DNA of 64,000 nucleotides from Sulfuriflexus mobilis. Lineage in GTDB: Bacteria > Pseudomonadota > Gammaproteobacteria > AKS1. The notes beneath the pieces were generated by a model. The model ran no database searches, was not told the origin of the DNA, and saw only the letters and a list, made by a program, of their open reading frames with translations. Position 1 is the first letter of the stretch; each line of letters begins with the position of its first letter. Below are positions 36,561 to 45,598 of this stretch, in pieces. The position numbers and the translations under genes were made by a program. The stretch is from NCBI RefSeq assembly GCF_003967195.1, contig NZ_AP018725.1, positions 124,001 to 188,000 of the forward strand. Reading direction: 5' to 3'.

Positions 36561-37504
36561 GGAGTTTGCCTATTCAAATGAACGGCACGGCGCTCATTAC
36601 AGCGCTGCTGGTTGTGGCGCTGGCCAGTGTGGCGGCGGCGGCAATGCTGAAACAACAGCACCTGGATATTCGGCGTGCCGGTAACGTATTTAACGCCGAT
36701 CAGGCCGGCTTGTATACGCAGTCGGCAGAGGCCTGGGTGATCCAGGTACTGCTGCGCGACAAGCGGGACACTAAAACGGATAGCCTCGCGGATAGTTGGG
36801 CTACGCTTCGTGAGCCTATTGATATAGAAGATGGCAAGATACAGGTGCAGGTAGAAGATTTGCAGGGCCGCTTCAACCTGAATAACCTGCTGGACAAGGC
36901 GGGCAAGCCGAGCAAGGATGAACGTGAACGCTTCCAGCGTCTGTTGGGCCTGCTTGAACTGGATACAGACCTGGTGTTCCCGATACTGGACTGGATCGAT
37001 AGTGATATTAATGCCAGTTTTCCGGGTGGTGCCGAAGATAATGAATACTTGCGACTTGAGCCGGCACACCGTACGGCCAATGCGCCTTTTGTCAGCAGTA
37101 GTGAGCTCTTGCAGGTCAAGGGCATCGGTAGCGCGGATTATGAGCGCCTTAAACCTTACGTCACGGCCTTGCCTGGACAGGTGGAGATAAATATTAATAC
37201 CGCCTCTGCGGTTATACTGGCGGCAAGTATACAAGGCATGGACCTGGCGGAGGCAGAGGCACTCGTCGAGGCGCGACCGGAAGAGGGCTATGCGGATGTG
37301 AGCACCTTTCGCAGCACGCAGGCCCTGAACGGACGTACGGTGAAAGGTATCAGCGTCAGTAGTGACTATTTTTCGATCAAGGTTGATGTGTCACTCGACA
37401 GGCACCAGTCCAGTGTAGGCGCTGTCGTAAACAGGACGGCTGGCACAACAAGTGGTGGTAGTGGACAATTACGCGTGCTTCGACGCAGCCGGGCGGAACT
37501 ATAA
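36557..37504 (+). CDS. gspK: Minor pseudopilin GspK
   Basis: The 315-residue protein is the tip pseudopilin. Its N terminus is hydrophobic (TALITALLVVALASVAAAA), lacking the Glu5 typical of other pseudopilins, as known for GspK. The LQGRFNLNNLL motif and a helix-hairpin-helix-like LLQVKGIGSADYERLKP segment follow. It overlaps gspJ by 4 bases. Confidence 0.93.
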   Translation: MRSLPIQMNGTALITALLVVALASVAAAAMLKQQHLDIRRAGNVFNADQAGLYTQSAEAWVIQVLLRDKRDTKTDSLADSWATLREPIDIEDGKIQVQVEDLQGRFNLNNLLDKAGKPSKDERERFQRLLGLLELDTDLVFPILDWIDSDINASFPGGAEDNEYLRLEPAHRTANAPFVSSSELLQVKGIGSADYERLKPYVTALPGQVEININTASAVILAASIQGMDLAEAEALVEARPEEGYADVSTFRSTQALNGRTVKGISVSSDYFSIKVDVSLDRHQSSVGAVVNRTAGTTSGGSGQLRVLRRSRAEL

Positions 37505-37508
37505 AAAT

Positions 37509-38726
37509 ATGCAGGAATTATTCATACACCTACATGCAGAAGACGCCAGCTGGGCCTTGCGCCAGGGCGCCAGTGGCCTGCCGGCGGAGATCCAGCGTGG
37601 GCCCTTGTCGGCGATACCTGCGGTGAAGGACGATACCGAGGTGATCGTGTTTGTCCCGGCGAGCGATGTATTGCTGGCCAGCGCCCACTTGCCACGCCAG
37701 TCCCGGCAACGCCTGCAGCGTGCCGCCCCGTATGCCCTGGAAGAACAATTCATTGACGATGTGGAATCCCTGCACGTGGCCCTGGGTGAGCAGGATGATG
37801 AGGGCAATCTGCATACCGCAGTCGTTTCTCACCAACGCATGCAGACCTGGCTGGAGGGTTTAACACAGGCGGGTATCCGCCCGGCCGTGATGCTGCCGGA
37901 AAACCTGTCCCTGCCACGTATCAATGGTGACTGGTCGGCGCTGCAACGGGCCGACGGACTGGTGGCCGTGCGCAGTGGCAGGCAGAGTGGTTTTTGCTGT
38001 GACCGGGCCAATCTTGCGGCCCTCGCCAGGCGCCATGCCGCCGAACTGGGGAGCCCGGTGCATGCCGTCAGTGTTACCGATTGCTCGCAAACCGCCGGAC
38101 AAGACGGCGGGCTTGCAGAGGACTTTGCTGCACCGGTCAATGTCCAGGCCTGTAATGGTGATGCCCTGGCCAGTCTTATCGAGGGCTATAAACGTGAGCC
38201 GGCCATAAACCTCTGCCAGGGGCCATATCGAAAGGCGCAACAATGGCTGAAGGGTGGCCGACGCTGGTTACCGGCCGCGGTGTTGCTCGGTTTGTGGTTA
38301 GTGGTGAGTTTTACCGCGGTGATTATTGACTACTGGCAATTACGTGAACTTGATGCCGACTATAAAGACAAGATTGAACAGCTTTATCGGCAGAGCTTCC
38401 CGGAGGCGAAACGTGTTGTTAATGCCCGGGTGCAGATGGAACAAAAACTTAAGGCCTTACGTGGTGGTGCAGTCGATGAAGAGGGTTTTCTTGAACTCAT
38501 GGCCCAGGTGGGTACCGTGCTGACCAAGGTCAAGGGCATGGAGATTAAAAACCTGAGTTACAAGCAGGGCAAGATCGATATGGAACTTCAGCTGACGGAC
38601 CTGCAGCAACTGGACAAACTGAAACAGCACCTTGAGGCCTTGCCGGCGATCGAGGTGGATGTGCAGTCGGCAACGGTGAAGAATAATCGTCTGGAAACAC
38701 GTGTGCGCATCGGGAGGCAGAAATGA
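37509..38726 (+). CDS. gspL: Type II secretion protein GspL
   Basis: GspL recruits the GspE ATPase through an actin-like cytoplasmic domain (about 1-245). A transmembrane helix (about 258-278, WLPAAVLLGLWLVVSFTAVI) and a ferredoxin-like periplasmic domain complete the 405-residue chain. I chose the ATG at 37509 just after the gspK stop; the longer frame from 37452 lies inside gspK. It overlaps gspM by 4 bases. Confidence 0.9.
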   Translation: MQELFIHLHAEDASWALRQGASGLPAEIQRGPLSAIPAVKDDTEVIVFVPASDVLLASAHLPRQSRQRLQRAAPYALEEQFIDDVESLHVALGEQDDEGNLHTAVVSHQRMQTWLEGLTQAGIRPAVMLPENLSLPRINGDWSALQRADGLVAVRSGRQSGFCCDRANLAALARRHAAELGSPVHAVSVTDCSQTAGQDGGLAEDFAAPVNVQACNGDALASLIEGYKREPAINLCQGPYRKAQQWLKGGRRWLPAAVLLGLWLVVSFTAVIIDYWQLRELDADYKDKIEQLYRQSFPEAKRVVNARVQMEQKLKALRGGAVDEEGFLELMAQVGTVLTKVKGMEIKNLSYKQGKIDMELQLTDLQQLDKLKQHLEALPAIEVDVQSATVKNNRLETRVRIGRQK

Positions 38727-39202
38727 AACAGTGGCTGGCCGGTCTGAATGAACGCGAGCGGCAGATAGTTTTTGCCGGGGCGGCGCTCTTGTTGCTGATG
38801 CTTGTATATTTGTTGATGTGGGAGCCGCTGCTCAATAAGCGCGCACAACTGCAAACCTCGGTAGCGGCCCAGGCGGCGACATACCAGTGGATGCAGCAGG
38901 CCGCCGGGGAAATCAAACAGCTGTCACACCGGCCCGGTGCCAGTGTTACCAGCAAGGGTTCCGTGCTCGGCACGATCAACAGCACGGCCAAGTCCTTGTT
39001 GCAGGGGGCTATTGTCAAACGGGTCGAGGAAGACCGTCAACAGGGCGTGCGTGTGTGGATTGAACAGGCGGCCTTCGATGACCTGGTCCGCTGGCTGGGT
39101 GCACTCCGTCAGCAACACGGTATTCATGTCACCAGCCTGGTGACAGAACGCCATACCAAGCCCGGGCGGGTCAATGCACGCCTGATCCTGCAGCGTGGCT
39201 GA
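38723..39202 (+). CDS. gspM: Type II secretion protein GspM
   Basis: The 159-residue bitopic protein begins MKQWLAGLNERERQIV, the common GspM start. One transmembrane helix (about 16-34) and a small periplasmic ferredoxin-like domain follow. It ends the gspC-M operon; no gspN or prepilin peptidase (gspO/pilD) gene is in the window. Confidence 0.9.
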   Translation: MKQWLAGLNERERQIVFAGAALLLLMLVYLLMWEPLLNKRAQLQTSVAAQAATYQWMQQAAGEIKQLSHRPGASVTSKGSVLGTINSTAKSLLQGAIVKRVEEDRQQGVRVWIEQAAFDDLVRWLGALRQQHGIHVTSLVTERHTKPGRVNARLILQRG

Positions 39203-39215
39203 ATAAGCGGCTGGC

Positions 39216-40907
39216 CTAATCGGCAGCCTGGGTCGCAAAATTTTCCAAAACATTAAAGAGTCGTTCCGGACTGACCGGCTTGGAAAGAAACTCGTTCATG
39301 CCCGCCTGCAGGCAGGCCAGGCGATCATCATCGCTGATATTAGCGGTCAGGGCGATGATCGGCACGGATTTATCAGACGGTTCTTCCGCTCGCCATTGAC
39401 GTGTTGCCTCAATCCCGTCCATCACGGGCATATGCATATCCATGAAGACAATATCATAGTCTTGCTGGCGTAAACGCTGCAGGGCCAGTTTACCATTCTT
39501 GACCACCTCGACATGATGGCCGCCATCAGTGAGTGCGGTGGAAATAAACAGTGCATTGACCTCGCTATCCTCAGCCAGCAGGACACGACGTTTCTTCTCA
39601 GCGCCGGTCGGGGATCTGACCGAGACGGCCTCATCTTCATCGCGAAGTGTGGCCTGGTTACTGGCGAGCCTGAGTGGTATCTCAAACCAGAAACTACTGC
39701 CTTTGCCAAATTCACTGTTGACACCAATGTCGCCACCCATCATGCGAACCAACTCACGGGCAATGGTAGTGCCCAGCCCGGTACCACCAAAGCGGCGGGT
39801 GGTAGATGAATCGGCCTGGGTAAAACTATCAAAGATATGTGACAGGTGTTGCTCGTCGATACCGATACCCGTGTCGGTGATCTCGACGCGCAGGCTATTT
39901 GAGGTAGTAATGATACTAACCTTGATAGTGACGCCACCTCGTTCTGTAAACTTGATGGCATTACCGGCAAGGTTTAACAGTATCTGGCTGAGGCGGTATG
40001 AGTCACCAAGCAGGTTTTTTGGTACAGCCGGGTTAATTTCATAATTGAAACCGATGTGTTTTTGTTTGGCCAGCGGGCTGAGTACAACAGAAACCTCCTG
40101 CAAGGTGTCTTCGATGCTGAAGCAGCGTTCCTCAAGGGTGATCTTGCCGGCCTCGATCTTGGAAAAATCAAGAATGTCGTTAATGAGCATATGCAAACGA
40201 TTGGACGAGGTGGTCAGGCCATTAACATAAACTTTTTGATCGTCACTCAAGTCTGTTGTTTTAAGCAAGTTGATCATGCCAATGGCACCACTCATCGGCG
40301 TGCGTATTTCGTGACTCATGGAAGCAAGAAACCGGCTCTTGGATTCACTGGCGGCATCGGCCGCCTGACGTGCACGTTGAATCGTTTTCAACATGGAATC
40401 CAGGTAGAGCGGCAAGACAATGAGTGCAATAAGCTTAAAGGTGCTTTCCAGTGCATGAGATGAGAAGTTCGGATCCAACACACACACAAGGCTGTAAGAC
40501 AGGGCGCTGAGACCGGCAGCGACAAACAGGTAGGAGCGACCAAAACGACCACCCTGACTGATAAAGATAATGATGTAGAGAAGGTAGAACGGGCTATCAG
40601 ACTTACCGACCATGATACTGGATATGGTGACGTAAACGATATCAATAAAAGTCACAAGATAGCGGCGTGGGACATAGCCGGGACGGCGCATAATATAGAT
40701 CAGCACAAAGATCGAATACACCATGAAGCTGAGCAGCAAAATAGAAAAATTATAGGTAGTAATTTCAAAGTAACCGAATGTCGTGCCCATACCCAGATAG
40801 ATGGACATAAACACGCCTATGCTCAGGCGGACGATCGCGGATTTGTACTCCTGATCCTGGCGGATCGAAGCAGGCATCCATTTGTCGATAAAACTTTTCA
40901 ACATCAT
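39216..40907 (-). CDS. Hybrid sensor histidine kinase, RpfC-like layout
   Basis: The 563-residue protein has about five transmembrane helices (about 27-175). It continues with a HisKA domain containing SHEIRTP, an HATPase domain with N (NLAGNAIKF), DTGIGI and GTGLGTTIA boxes, and a receiver domain with phospho-acceptor Asp in FMDMHMPVMDG. The membrane layout resembles RpfC, the receptor for diffusible fatty-acid signals, but there is no C-terminal Hpt domain and no rpfF or rpfG neighbour. The ligand is unknown. It is convergent with gspM, 13 bases apart. Confidence 0.88.
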   Translation of the reverse strand: MMLKSFIDKWMPASIRQDQEYKSAIVRLSIGVFMSIYLGMGTTFGYFEITTYNFSILLLSFMVYSIFVLIYIMRRPGYVPRRYLVTFIDIVYVTISSIMVGKSDSPFYLLYIIIFISQGGRFGRSYLFVAAGLSALSYSLVCVLDPNFSSHALESTFKLIALIVLPLYLDSMLKTIQRARQAADAASESKSRFLASMSHEIRTPMSGAIGMINLLKTTDLSDDQKVYVNGLTTSSNRLHMLINDILDFSKIEAGKITLEERCFSIEDTLQEVSVVLSPLAKQKHIGFNYEINPAVPKNLLGDSYRLSQILLNLAGNAIKFTERGGVTIKVSIITTSNSLRVEITDTGIGIDEQHLSHIFDSFTQADSSTTRRFGGTGLGTTIARELVRMMGGDIGVNSEFGKGSSFWFEIPLRLASNQATLRDEDEAVSVRSPTGAEKKRRVLLAEDSEVNALFISTALTDGGHHVEVVKNGKLALQRLRQQDYDIVFMDMHMPVMDGIEATRQWRAEEPSDKSVPIIALTANISDDDRLACLQAGMNEFLSKPVSPERLFNVLENFATQAAD

Positions 40908-40940
40908 GTTGCGACGACGACCTTCCTCGTGGCGGGAATT

Positions 40941-41594
40941 TTATGTAGGCATAATATCATTAAAACTGTAAATGGCATTGAATTCGCCTACATCCTTGTT
41001 GGGCGCCTGTGTGTCGGGCTTATGGATCGCGAGCAGGTGAGTAATACCGTAAGCCATTGCAGAGCGTAATACCGGCAGGCTGTCATCTATGAGCAGGGTA
41101 TGCGCTGGCTCAAAGGACTCCCTGGATTGCAGCGATTGCCAGAACTCCCGGTGTTCCTTGGGCATACCCAGATCATGTGCACAGATGATGCTATCAAAAT
41201 GCCCGCCAAGCCGGGTACGTTTCATTTTCAGGTCGAGGCTCTTGGCGTGGGCATTGGTAACGAGTACCACGCGCTTGTCGACGGCGCGCACAGCATCGAG
41301 AAAATCGATAACATACGGGTGTATGGCAATAAGATGTTCAACCTCGCGTTTCAGCTCGGCGATATCGAGTCCCAGTTCCTGGCTCCAGTAATCCACGCAA
41401 TACCACTCCATGGTGCCTTCAGCGGCACGAAAACGTGGAAATAACTCTTCTTTGGAGCGATCAATATCCAGGCCATGGTATTCGGCATAGCGCAGCGGCA
41501 CATGCTCCTGCCAGAAATGGTTATCAAAGTTGAGGTCCAGCAAGGTACCGTCCATGTCGAGAAACACGGTATTTATGGCATTCCAGTCAAGCAT
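40941..41594 (-). CDS. yrfG: GMP/IMP nucleotidase, HAD family
   Basis: The 217-residue protein is a haloacid-dehalogenase phosphatase with nucleophile motif DMDGTLLDL (13-21), motif II VTNAH and motif IV LLIDDSLPVL. Overall similarity to YrfG suggests dephosphorylation of purine mononucleotides. It lies upstream of the hybrid kinase on the same strand. Confidence 0.85.
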   Translation of the reverse strand: MLDWNAINTVFLDMDGTLLDLNFDNHFWQEHVPLRYAEYHGLDIDRSKEELFPRFRAAEGTMEWYCVDYWSQELGLDIAELKREVEHLIAIHPYVIDFLDAVRAVDKRVVLVTNAHAKSLDLKMKRTRLGGHFDSIICAHDLGMPKEHREFWQSLQSRESFEPAHTLLIDDSLPVLRSAMAYGITHLLAIHKPDTQAPNKDVGEFNAIYSFNDIMPT

Positions 41595-41744
41595 CTTGGT
41601 CTTCAGGGCTTTTGTTACAGTGTCTTTACTTTAACAGAGATTACAGCAGCGGCGACAGGGTTTCTGGACCTCGGCTTTTCCTTAATAAATATTCGGCTAT
41701 AGTTAATACTAATAGGCCTCATAGGTCGCCAGCGGAGAAGGGCG

Positions 41745-42488
41745 ATGTCAATGAAATCAGCCGTTTTGCTTACTGTGACATTATTTTTTGCAGGGCTTTC
41801 TCTGCCGACAGTTGCCGGGCAACTCAGCCCGCAGGAAATGGAAGAGTGGTTGTTTGATGATAGCGACAGCCTGATCGCAGAGGTCAACGAGGGTGAACTG
41901 GAGTTCCTGGCAAAGTCCCCGCAAGGCCCGGTACATCATCATCATAATCGTGTGAGTATTACCGATGCCAGTGTCGAGGATGGCTGGGTTGGTCTGGAGC
42001 AATGTCATCGGCACCTGGACCAGGTGACACTCGCGCAAATCGTCTTTCGCCCGGACCGGGTACGTGGTCTGAAGGTGACCCGGGCGGAGAACATCAACAA
42101 GGCCTGGGTAGAGGGTCCCTCGATACAGCTGCAGGGGGTGCAGGCCAATGCCCTGTTATGCGTCCAGGCCGAGACCCGCAGTTTTGTCTACAATGGTGAC
42201 GGTACATTCAGTCTGCACAGCGGGCCGTTCATGCGCAGATTCCTCGATGGTTATTACCCGATGCAGGTGACACTCGATGTCAGGGTCGAGAGCCCGCGTT
42301 TGCAGTTCTACCAGATGTTGCCGCGGAGCAGGGATGGCCTGACGGTTCGGCATGCCGATAAAACCGTTCATTACGAGGCCCTGTTTGAGGGGCGGCTGCG
42401 TACCGAGATCATGTTCCATGACCTGGTGGTGGAAAATGTCAGTGCAGACCAGCACGGCCGTGGTAAGATCGCCGCACAGATTAAATAA
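41745..42488 (+). CDS. Secreted protein of unknown function
   Basis: I do not recognise the family. The 247-residue precursor has a signal peptide (cleavage near TVAG-QL). The mature part carries a short VHHHHNRVSI histidine run (about 63-72), two isolated cysteines and a mainly beta pattern. The ATG at 41745 has GGAG 7 bases upstream. It is 39 bases upstream of nudE, so it may be in the nudE-cysQ transcript, but no functional link is evident. Confidence 0.65.
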   Translation: MSMKSAVLLTVTLFFAGLSLPTVAGQLSPQEMEEWLFDDSDSLIAEVNEGELEFLAKSPQGPVHHHHNRVSITDASVEDGWVGLEQCHRHLDQVTLAQIVFRPDRVRGLKVTRAENINKAWVEGPSIQLQGVQANALLCVQAETRSFVYNGDGTFSLHSGPFMRRFLDGYYPMQVTLDVRVESPRLQFYQMLPRSRDGLTVRHADKTVHYEALFEGRLRTEIMFHDLVVENVSADQHGRGKIAAQIK

Positions 42489-42527
42489 TGATGTCCGATA
42501 TGTGGGCAGCCAGGTTAGTTGCAGTCC

Positions 42528-43082
42528 ATGCGCGAAAAGCCAGAAATCCTGAAAATAGAGACTATCGCCGAGACCCGGATTTTTCGTATAGAACAGGTCG
42601 GTCTGCGTTTCAGTAACGGTAACCAGGTAGAATATGAACGTGTGCGGGGCTCAGCACATGGTTCGGTACTCATTGTGCCTATGCTGGATGATGATACGGT
42701 GCTCCTGATCCGTGAATACGCCGTTGGTGTAGATCGTTACGAACTCACCCTGCCGAAAGGGCTCATTGAAAAAGCCGAGTCTCCGCTTGATGCCGCGAAT
42801 CGTGAAATAATGGAAGAAGTGGGTTACGCCTCTCGCTCACTTGAACAGTTGACGACGTTTACATTGGCACCCGGTTATCTGGGTTCAACAACGCATATAG
42901 TCCTGGCACAAGACCTTTATCCCCAACGCTGTGAAGGCGATGAGCCCGAGGAAATCGAAGTCGTGCCCTGGTCGTTGCGGCGGCTGGATGCCTTGTTAGA
43001 AGATAATGCCTGCAGTGAGGCAAGAACCATTGCCGCTTTATATATGGTCCGCGATCGCCTGTCGGCAAAAGAGCGTATTTGA
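42528..43082 (+). CDS. nudE: ADP compounds hydrolase NudE
   Basis: NudE hydrolyses ADP-ribose, NADH and diadenosine polyphosphates. The 184-residue protein has a complete Nudix box GLIEKAESPLDAANREIMEE plus VGY, and the NudE-like stretches LIREYAVGVDRYEL and VLAQDLYPQRCEGDEPE. I chose the ATG at 42528. It overlaps cysQ (TGATG), a pairing also common in other gammaproteobacteria. Confidence 0.93.
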   Translation: MREKPEILKIETIAETRIFRIEQVGLRFSNGNQVEYERVRGSAHGSVLIVPMLDDDTVLLIREYAVGVDRYELTLPKGLIEKAESPLDAANREIMEEVGYASRSLEQLTTFTLAPGYLGSTTHIVLAQDLYPQRCEGDEPEEIEVVPWSLRRLDALLEDNACSEARTIAALYMVRDRLSAKERI

Positions 43083-43885
43083 TGATCCAACCTGATGACA
43101 AATTACTGGAAGATGTCATGCAGCTTGCGGTTGAGGCCGGGCATGAGATATTGCGTATCTATGAAACGGATTACGCCATCGAGCACAAAGACGATAAGAC
43201 CCCGTTGACCGAGGCGGATATGGCGGCGCATCATATTATTGATGCCGGCCTGCAGAAATTAACACCGGGTATCCCGATCCTTTCAGAAGAGTCCGCCGAG
43301 ATCCCATTCGCAGAACGTCGGCAATGGTCTTGTTACTGGCTGGTTGACCCACTGGATGGGACGCGTGAGTTTATCAAACGCAATGGTGAATTTACCGTTA
43401 ACATCGCCCTGATCGAAAATGGTGAATCGGTTCTTGGCGTAGTTTATGCGCCGGTACTGAAGACGAGTTATTACGCGCGTCGCGGTGCCGGTGCCTTTCG
43501 TAAGGAAAATGGTAAACCTGCAATACCCATTCAAACCCGTCGGCCCAGTGCCTCGCCGGTATTGGTCGCCGGTAGTCGCTCGCACCGCGGCGACTCGTTG
43601 AACGCCTATCTGGAATGCCTGGCAGACTATGAGATTATCAGTGTGGGCAGTTCGCTTAAGTCTTGTATGGTCGCCGAGGGTAGTGCAGATATCTATCCGC
43701 GCCTGGGACCGACCTCGGAGTGGGATACGGCGGCGGCCCAATGCGTTGTTGAAGAGGCCGGTGGTCGACTCACCGATACACGTATGCAGACCCTGCGCTA
43801 CAACACCAAGGATTCCTTATTGAACCCGCACTTTTTTGTGTTTGGTGACCCTGATCGTGACTGGTCGGAATATCTTGAAGACTGA
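43082..43885 (+). CDS. cysQ: 3'(2'),5'-bisphosphate nucleotidase CysQ
   Basis: CysQ removes 3'-phosphoadenosine 5'-phosphate formed during sulfate assimilation. The 267-residue protein has the inositol-monophosphatase metal motifs LSEESAE, DPLDGTREF and SEWDTAAAQCV. It is translationally coupled to nudE. Confidence 0.94.
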   Translation: MIQPDDKLLEDVMQLAVEAGHEILRIYETDYAIEHKDDKTPLTEADMAAHHIIDAGLQKLTPGIPILSEESAEIPFAERRQWSCYWLVDPLDGTREFIKRNGEFTVNIALIENGESVLGVVYAPVLKTSYYARRGAGAFRKENGKPAIPIQTRRPSASPVLVAGSRSHRGDSLNAYLECLADYEIISVGSSLKSCMVAEGSADIYPRLGPTSEWDTAAAQCVVEEAGGRLTDTRMQTLRYNTKDSLLNPHFFVFGDPDRDWSEYLED

Positions 43886-43894
43886 AGGCGGCGG

Positions 43895-44086
43895 CTAGTT
43901 GCGTTCGTCGTAGACGGCCATGATGGCCTTGAGTTCATTGAGGACGGTGGAGGCCTCCTGTTCGTCCAGTTCGTGGGTCTGCTCGATTTCCATACCCAAC
44001 TCCATGCTGCTGATCGTTGCGCGCACGGCATCACAGCCGCTCTTGCACAATGCCTCAACGCATTGATTGACCTTGCTTGAATTCAT
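43895..44086 (-). CDS. Small cytosolic protein with two cysteines
   Basis: A 63-residue acidic protein starting MNSSKVNQCVEALCKSGCDAV, with cysteines spaced C-x5-C-x3-C, followed by a helical C terminus. I do not recognise a characterised family. The ATG at 44086 has GGA six bases upstream; a longer frame to 44107 is unlikely. It is convergent with cysQ, 9 bases apart. Confidence 0.65.
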   Translation of the reverse strand: MNSSKVNQCVEALCKSGCDAVRATISSMELGMEIEQTHELDEQEASTVLNELKAIMAVYDERN

Positions 44087-44233
44087 ACCAATCCGGACTA
44101 CCACCAACAGGGCCGGGAATTATGCCAAATTGATGCCCTGGATGCCAACACCAATCAGTAACAAATTGTTATTTATGGAAATATTCTGGTTATATCACAA
44201 GCGTGGGGGTAGCTTGGGGACTATACGCCAAGA

Positions 44234-44309
44234 TGGTGGCCGGGGACGGAATCGAACCGCCGACACGGGGATTTTCAATCCCCTGCTCTACCAACTGAGC
44301 TACCCGGCC
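44234..44309 (-). tRNA. tRNA-Phe (anticodon GAA)
   Basis: The minus strand folds into a complete 76-base tRNA. It has acceptor GGCCGGG/CCCGGCC, D arm GCTCAGTTGGTAGAGC, anticodon loop ATTGAAAAT giving GAA, T loop GGTTCGATTCC and an encoded CCA end. Confidence 0.97.
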
Positions 44310-44346
44310 AGACTTGTTGCAGGCTCCCGAGTCTCGGGAGCGCGCT

Positions 44347-44375
44347 ATTAAAGCGGTTGAGGCGGGTGGAGTCAA
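44347..44375 (-). promoter_or_regulatory. Promoter of tRNA-Phe
   Basis: TTGACT (44370-44375) and TTTAAT (44347-44352) are 17 bases apart on the minus strand. They are followed by a GC-rich AGCGCGC discriminator, typical of stringently controlled stable-RNA promoters. A CTCCCGAG/CTCGGGAG hairpin follows before the tRNA. Confidence 0.7.
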
Positions 44376-44464
44376 GCGACAACACACAGAAACAGGCGGG
44401 ATTTGGGGCTTGCAGGCAGAGACAGCATGCAATACCGTGTCTGCCTCACCGAAAAGCTCACGAA

Positions 44465-45565
44465 ATGGTTCTCCTTATGTCCGCCAAGATGCCGCCGAAT
44501 ATACCCCTGACGATAGCCCCGGACAGCTATCAGCTGGTTGAGACTCGCCTGCAGGAAAAACTGCCGGATGGCACGACGCGCTGTCACCTGTGCCTGTGGC
44601 GCTGCAAGCTCAAGCATGGTCAGCGCGGCTTTTGCCAGGCGCACGTGAACCGAAATGGCACGCTATATAATCTGTCCTACGGCATCCTCTCGGCCATCGA
44701 CACCGGGCCGATTGAGGAAAAACCGGTCAAACATTACCGCCCGGGTACTCGTGTCATGTCGATTGGCAGCTATGGCTGCAATTTCCGCTGTGGTGGCTGC
44801 CACAATCTGGAAATATCCTGGGGCGTGTCGGCGCTGGATGACCTGGCTCGCGGTGAATCGACCGCCGCCTGGGTGACACCTGCGGAGATGGTGGCGGTGG
44901 CACAACGTCATGAGGTACAGGGTATTGCCTTTACCTACTCAGAGCCGGCCGTATGGCTCGAGTACGTGATGGATGTTTCCAGGCTGGCTCACGAGGCCGG
45001 GCTATATACGCTTTATGTCTCGAACAGCTTCGTCACCAATGAGGCGCTGGAGATGATGGCGCCGTACGTCGATGTGTTGTGTTCGGACATCAAGAGCCTC
45101 AGGGATGATTTTTACCATGATATCTGCCCGACCGCGAAGGTCAGTCAGGTACTCGATTCTATTCACAAGGCCCACCAGTTGGGTATCCATGTAGAAACGC
45201 GGACGAATATTATCCCGGGCAAGAATGATGATATTGCAGAGCTGCGACAGATTGCCGAGTGGATTTATACGCATCTCGGTGAAGACAGTCCGTGGCATAT
45301 CACGAAGTTTTTCCCGGCCTATAAACTGTCAGATGTGCCGACTACGCCAGCAGAAATCATGTGGGCGGCACATGATGCCGCGCGTGAAGTCGGCCTGAAG
45401 AATGTTTATGTCTATGATGACAAGGGTTGTGACTGTGCCGAGAGTAATATGCCGATTGCGGAATATTTAACGGCCGATGCCGGCACGATTCACGAGATCA
45501 AGAAATGCGCGGCCAGTTGTTGTGGTGATGAAGGCATCGTTTTAAAGAAATACGAGAAAGAGTGA
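44465..45565 (+). CDS. amrS: AmmeMemoRadiSam-type radical SAM enzyme
   Basis: The 366-residue protein has the radical SAM cluster motif CNFRCGGC. An N-terminal cysteine region (CHLCLWRCKLKHGQRGFC) resembles pyruvate-formate-lyase activating enzymes, and a cysteine-rich C terminus ends in CAASCC. This is the AmrS layout; the reaction is not known, and the usual partners AmrA and AmrB are not in the window. Start is uncertain among ATGs at 44465, 44477 and 44489, none with a clear ribosome site. Confidence 0.82.
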   Translation: MVLLMSAKMPPNIPLTIAPDSYQLVETRLQEKLPDGTTRCHLCLWRCKLKHGQRGFCQAHVNRNGTLYNLSYGILSAIDTGPIEEKPVKHYRPGTRVMSIGSYGCNFRCGGCHNLEISWGVSALDDLARGESTAAWVTPAEMVAVAQRHEVQGIAFTYSEPAVWLEYVMDVSRLAHEAGLYTLYVSNSFVTNEALEMMAPYVDVLCSDIKSLRDDFYHDICPTAKVSQVLDSIHKAHQLGIHVETRTNIIPGKNDDIAELRQIAEWIYTHLGEDSPWHITKFFPAYKLSDVPTTPAEIMWAAHDAAREVGLKNVYVYDDKGCDCAESNMPIAEYLTADAGTIHEIKKCAASCCGDEGIVLKKYEKE

Positions 45566-45598
45566 GGTGTAAGCAGCGGTTGGTTTATTATTATGGCT

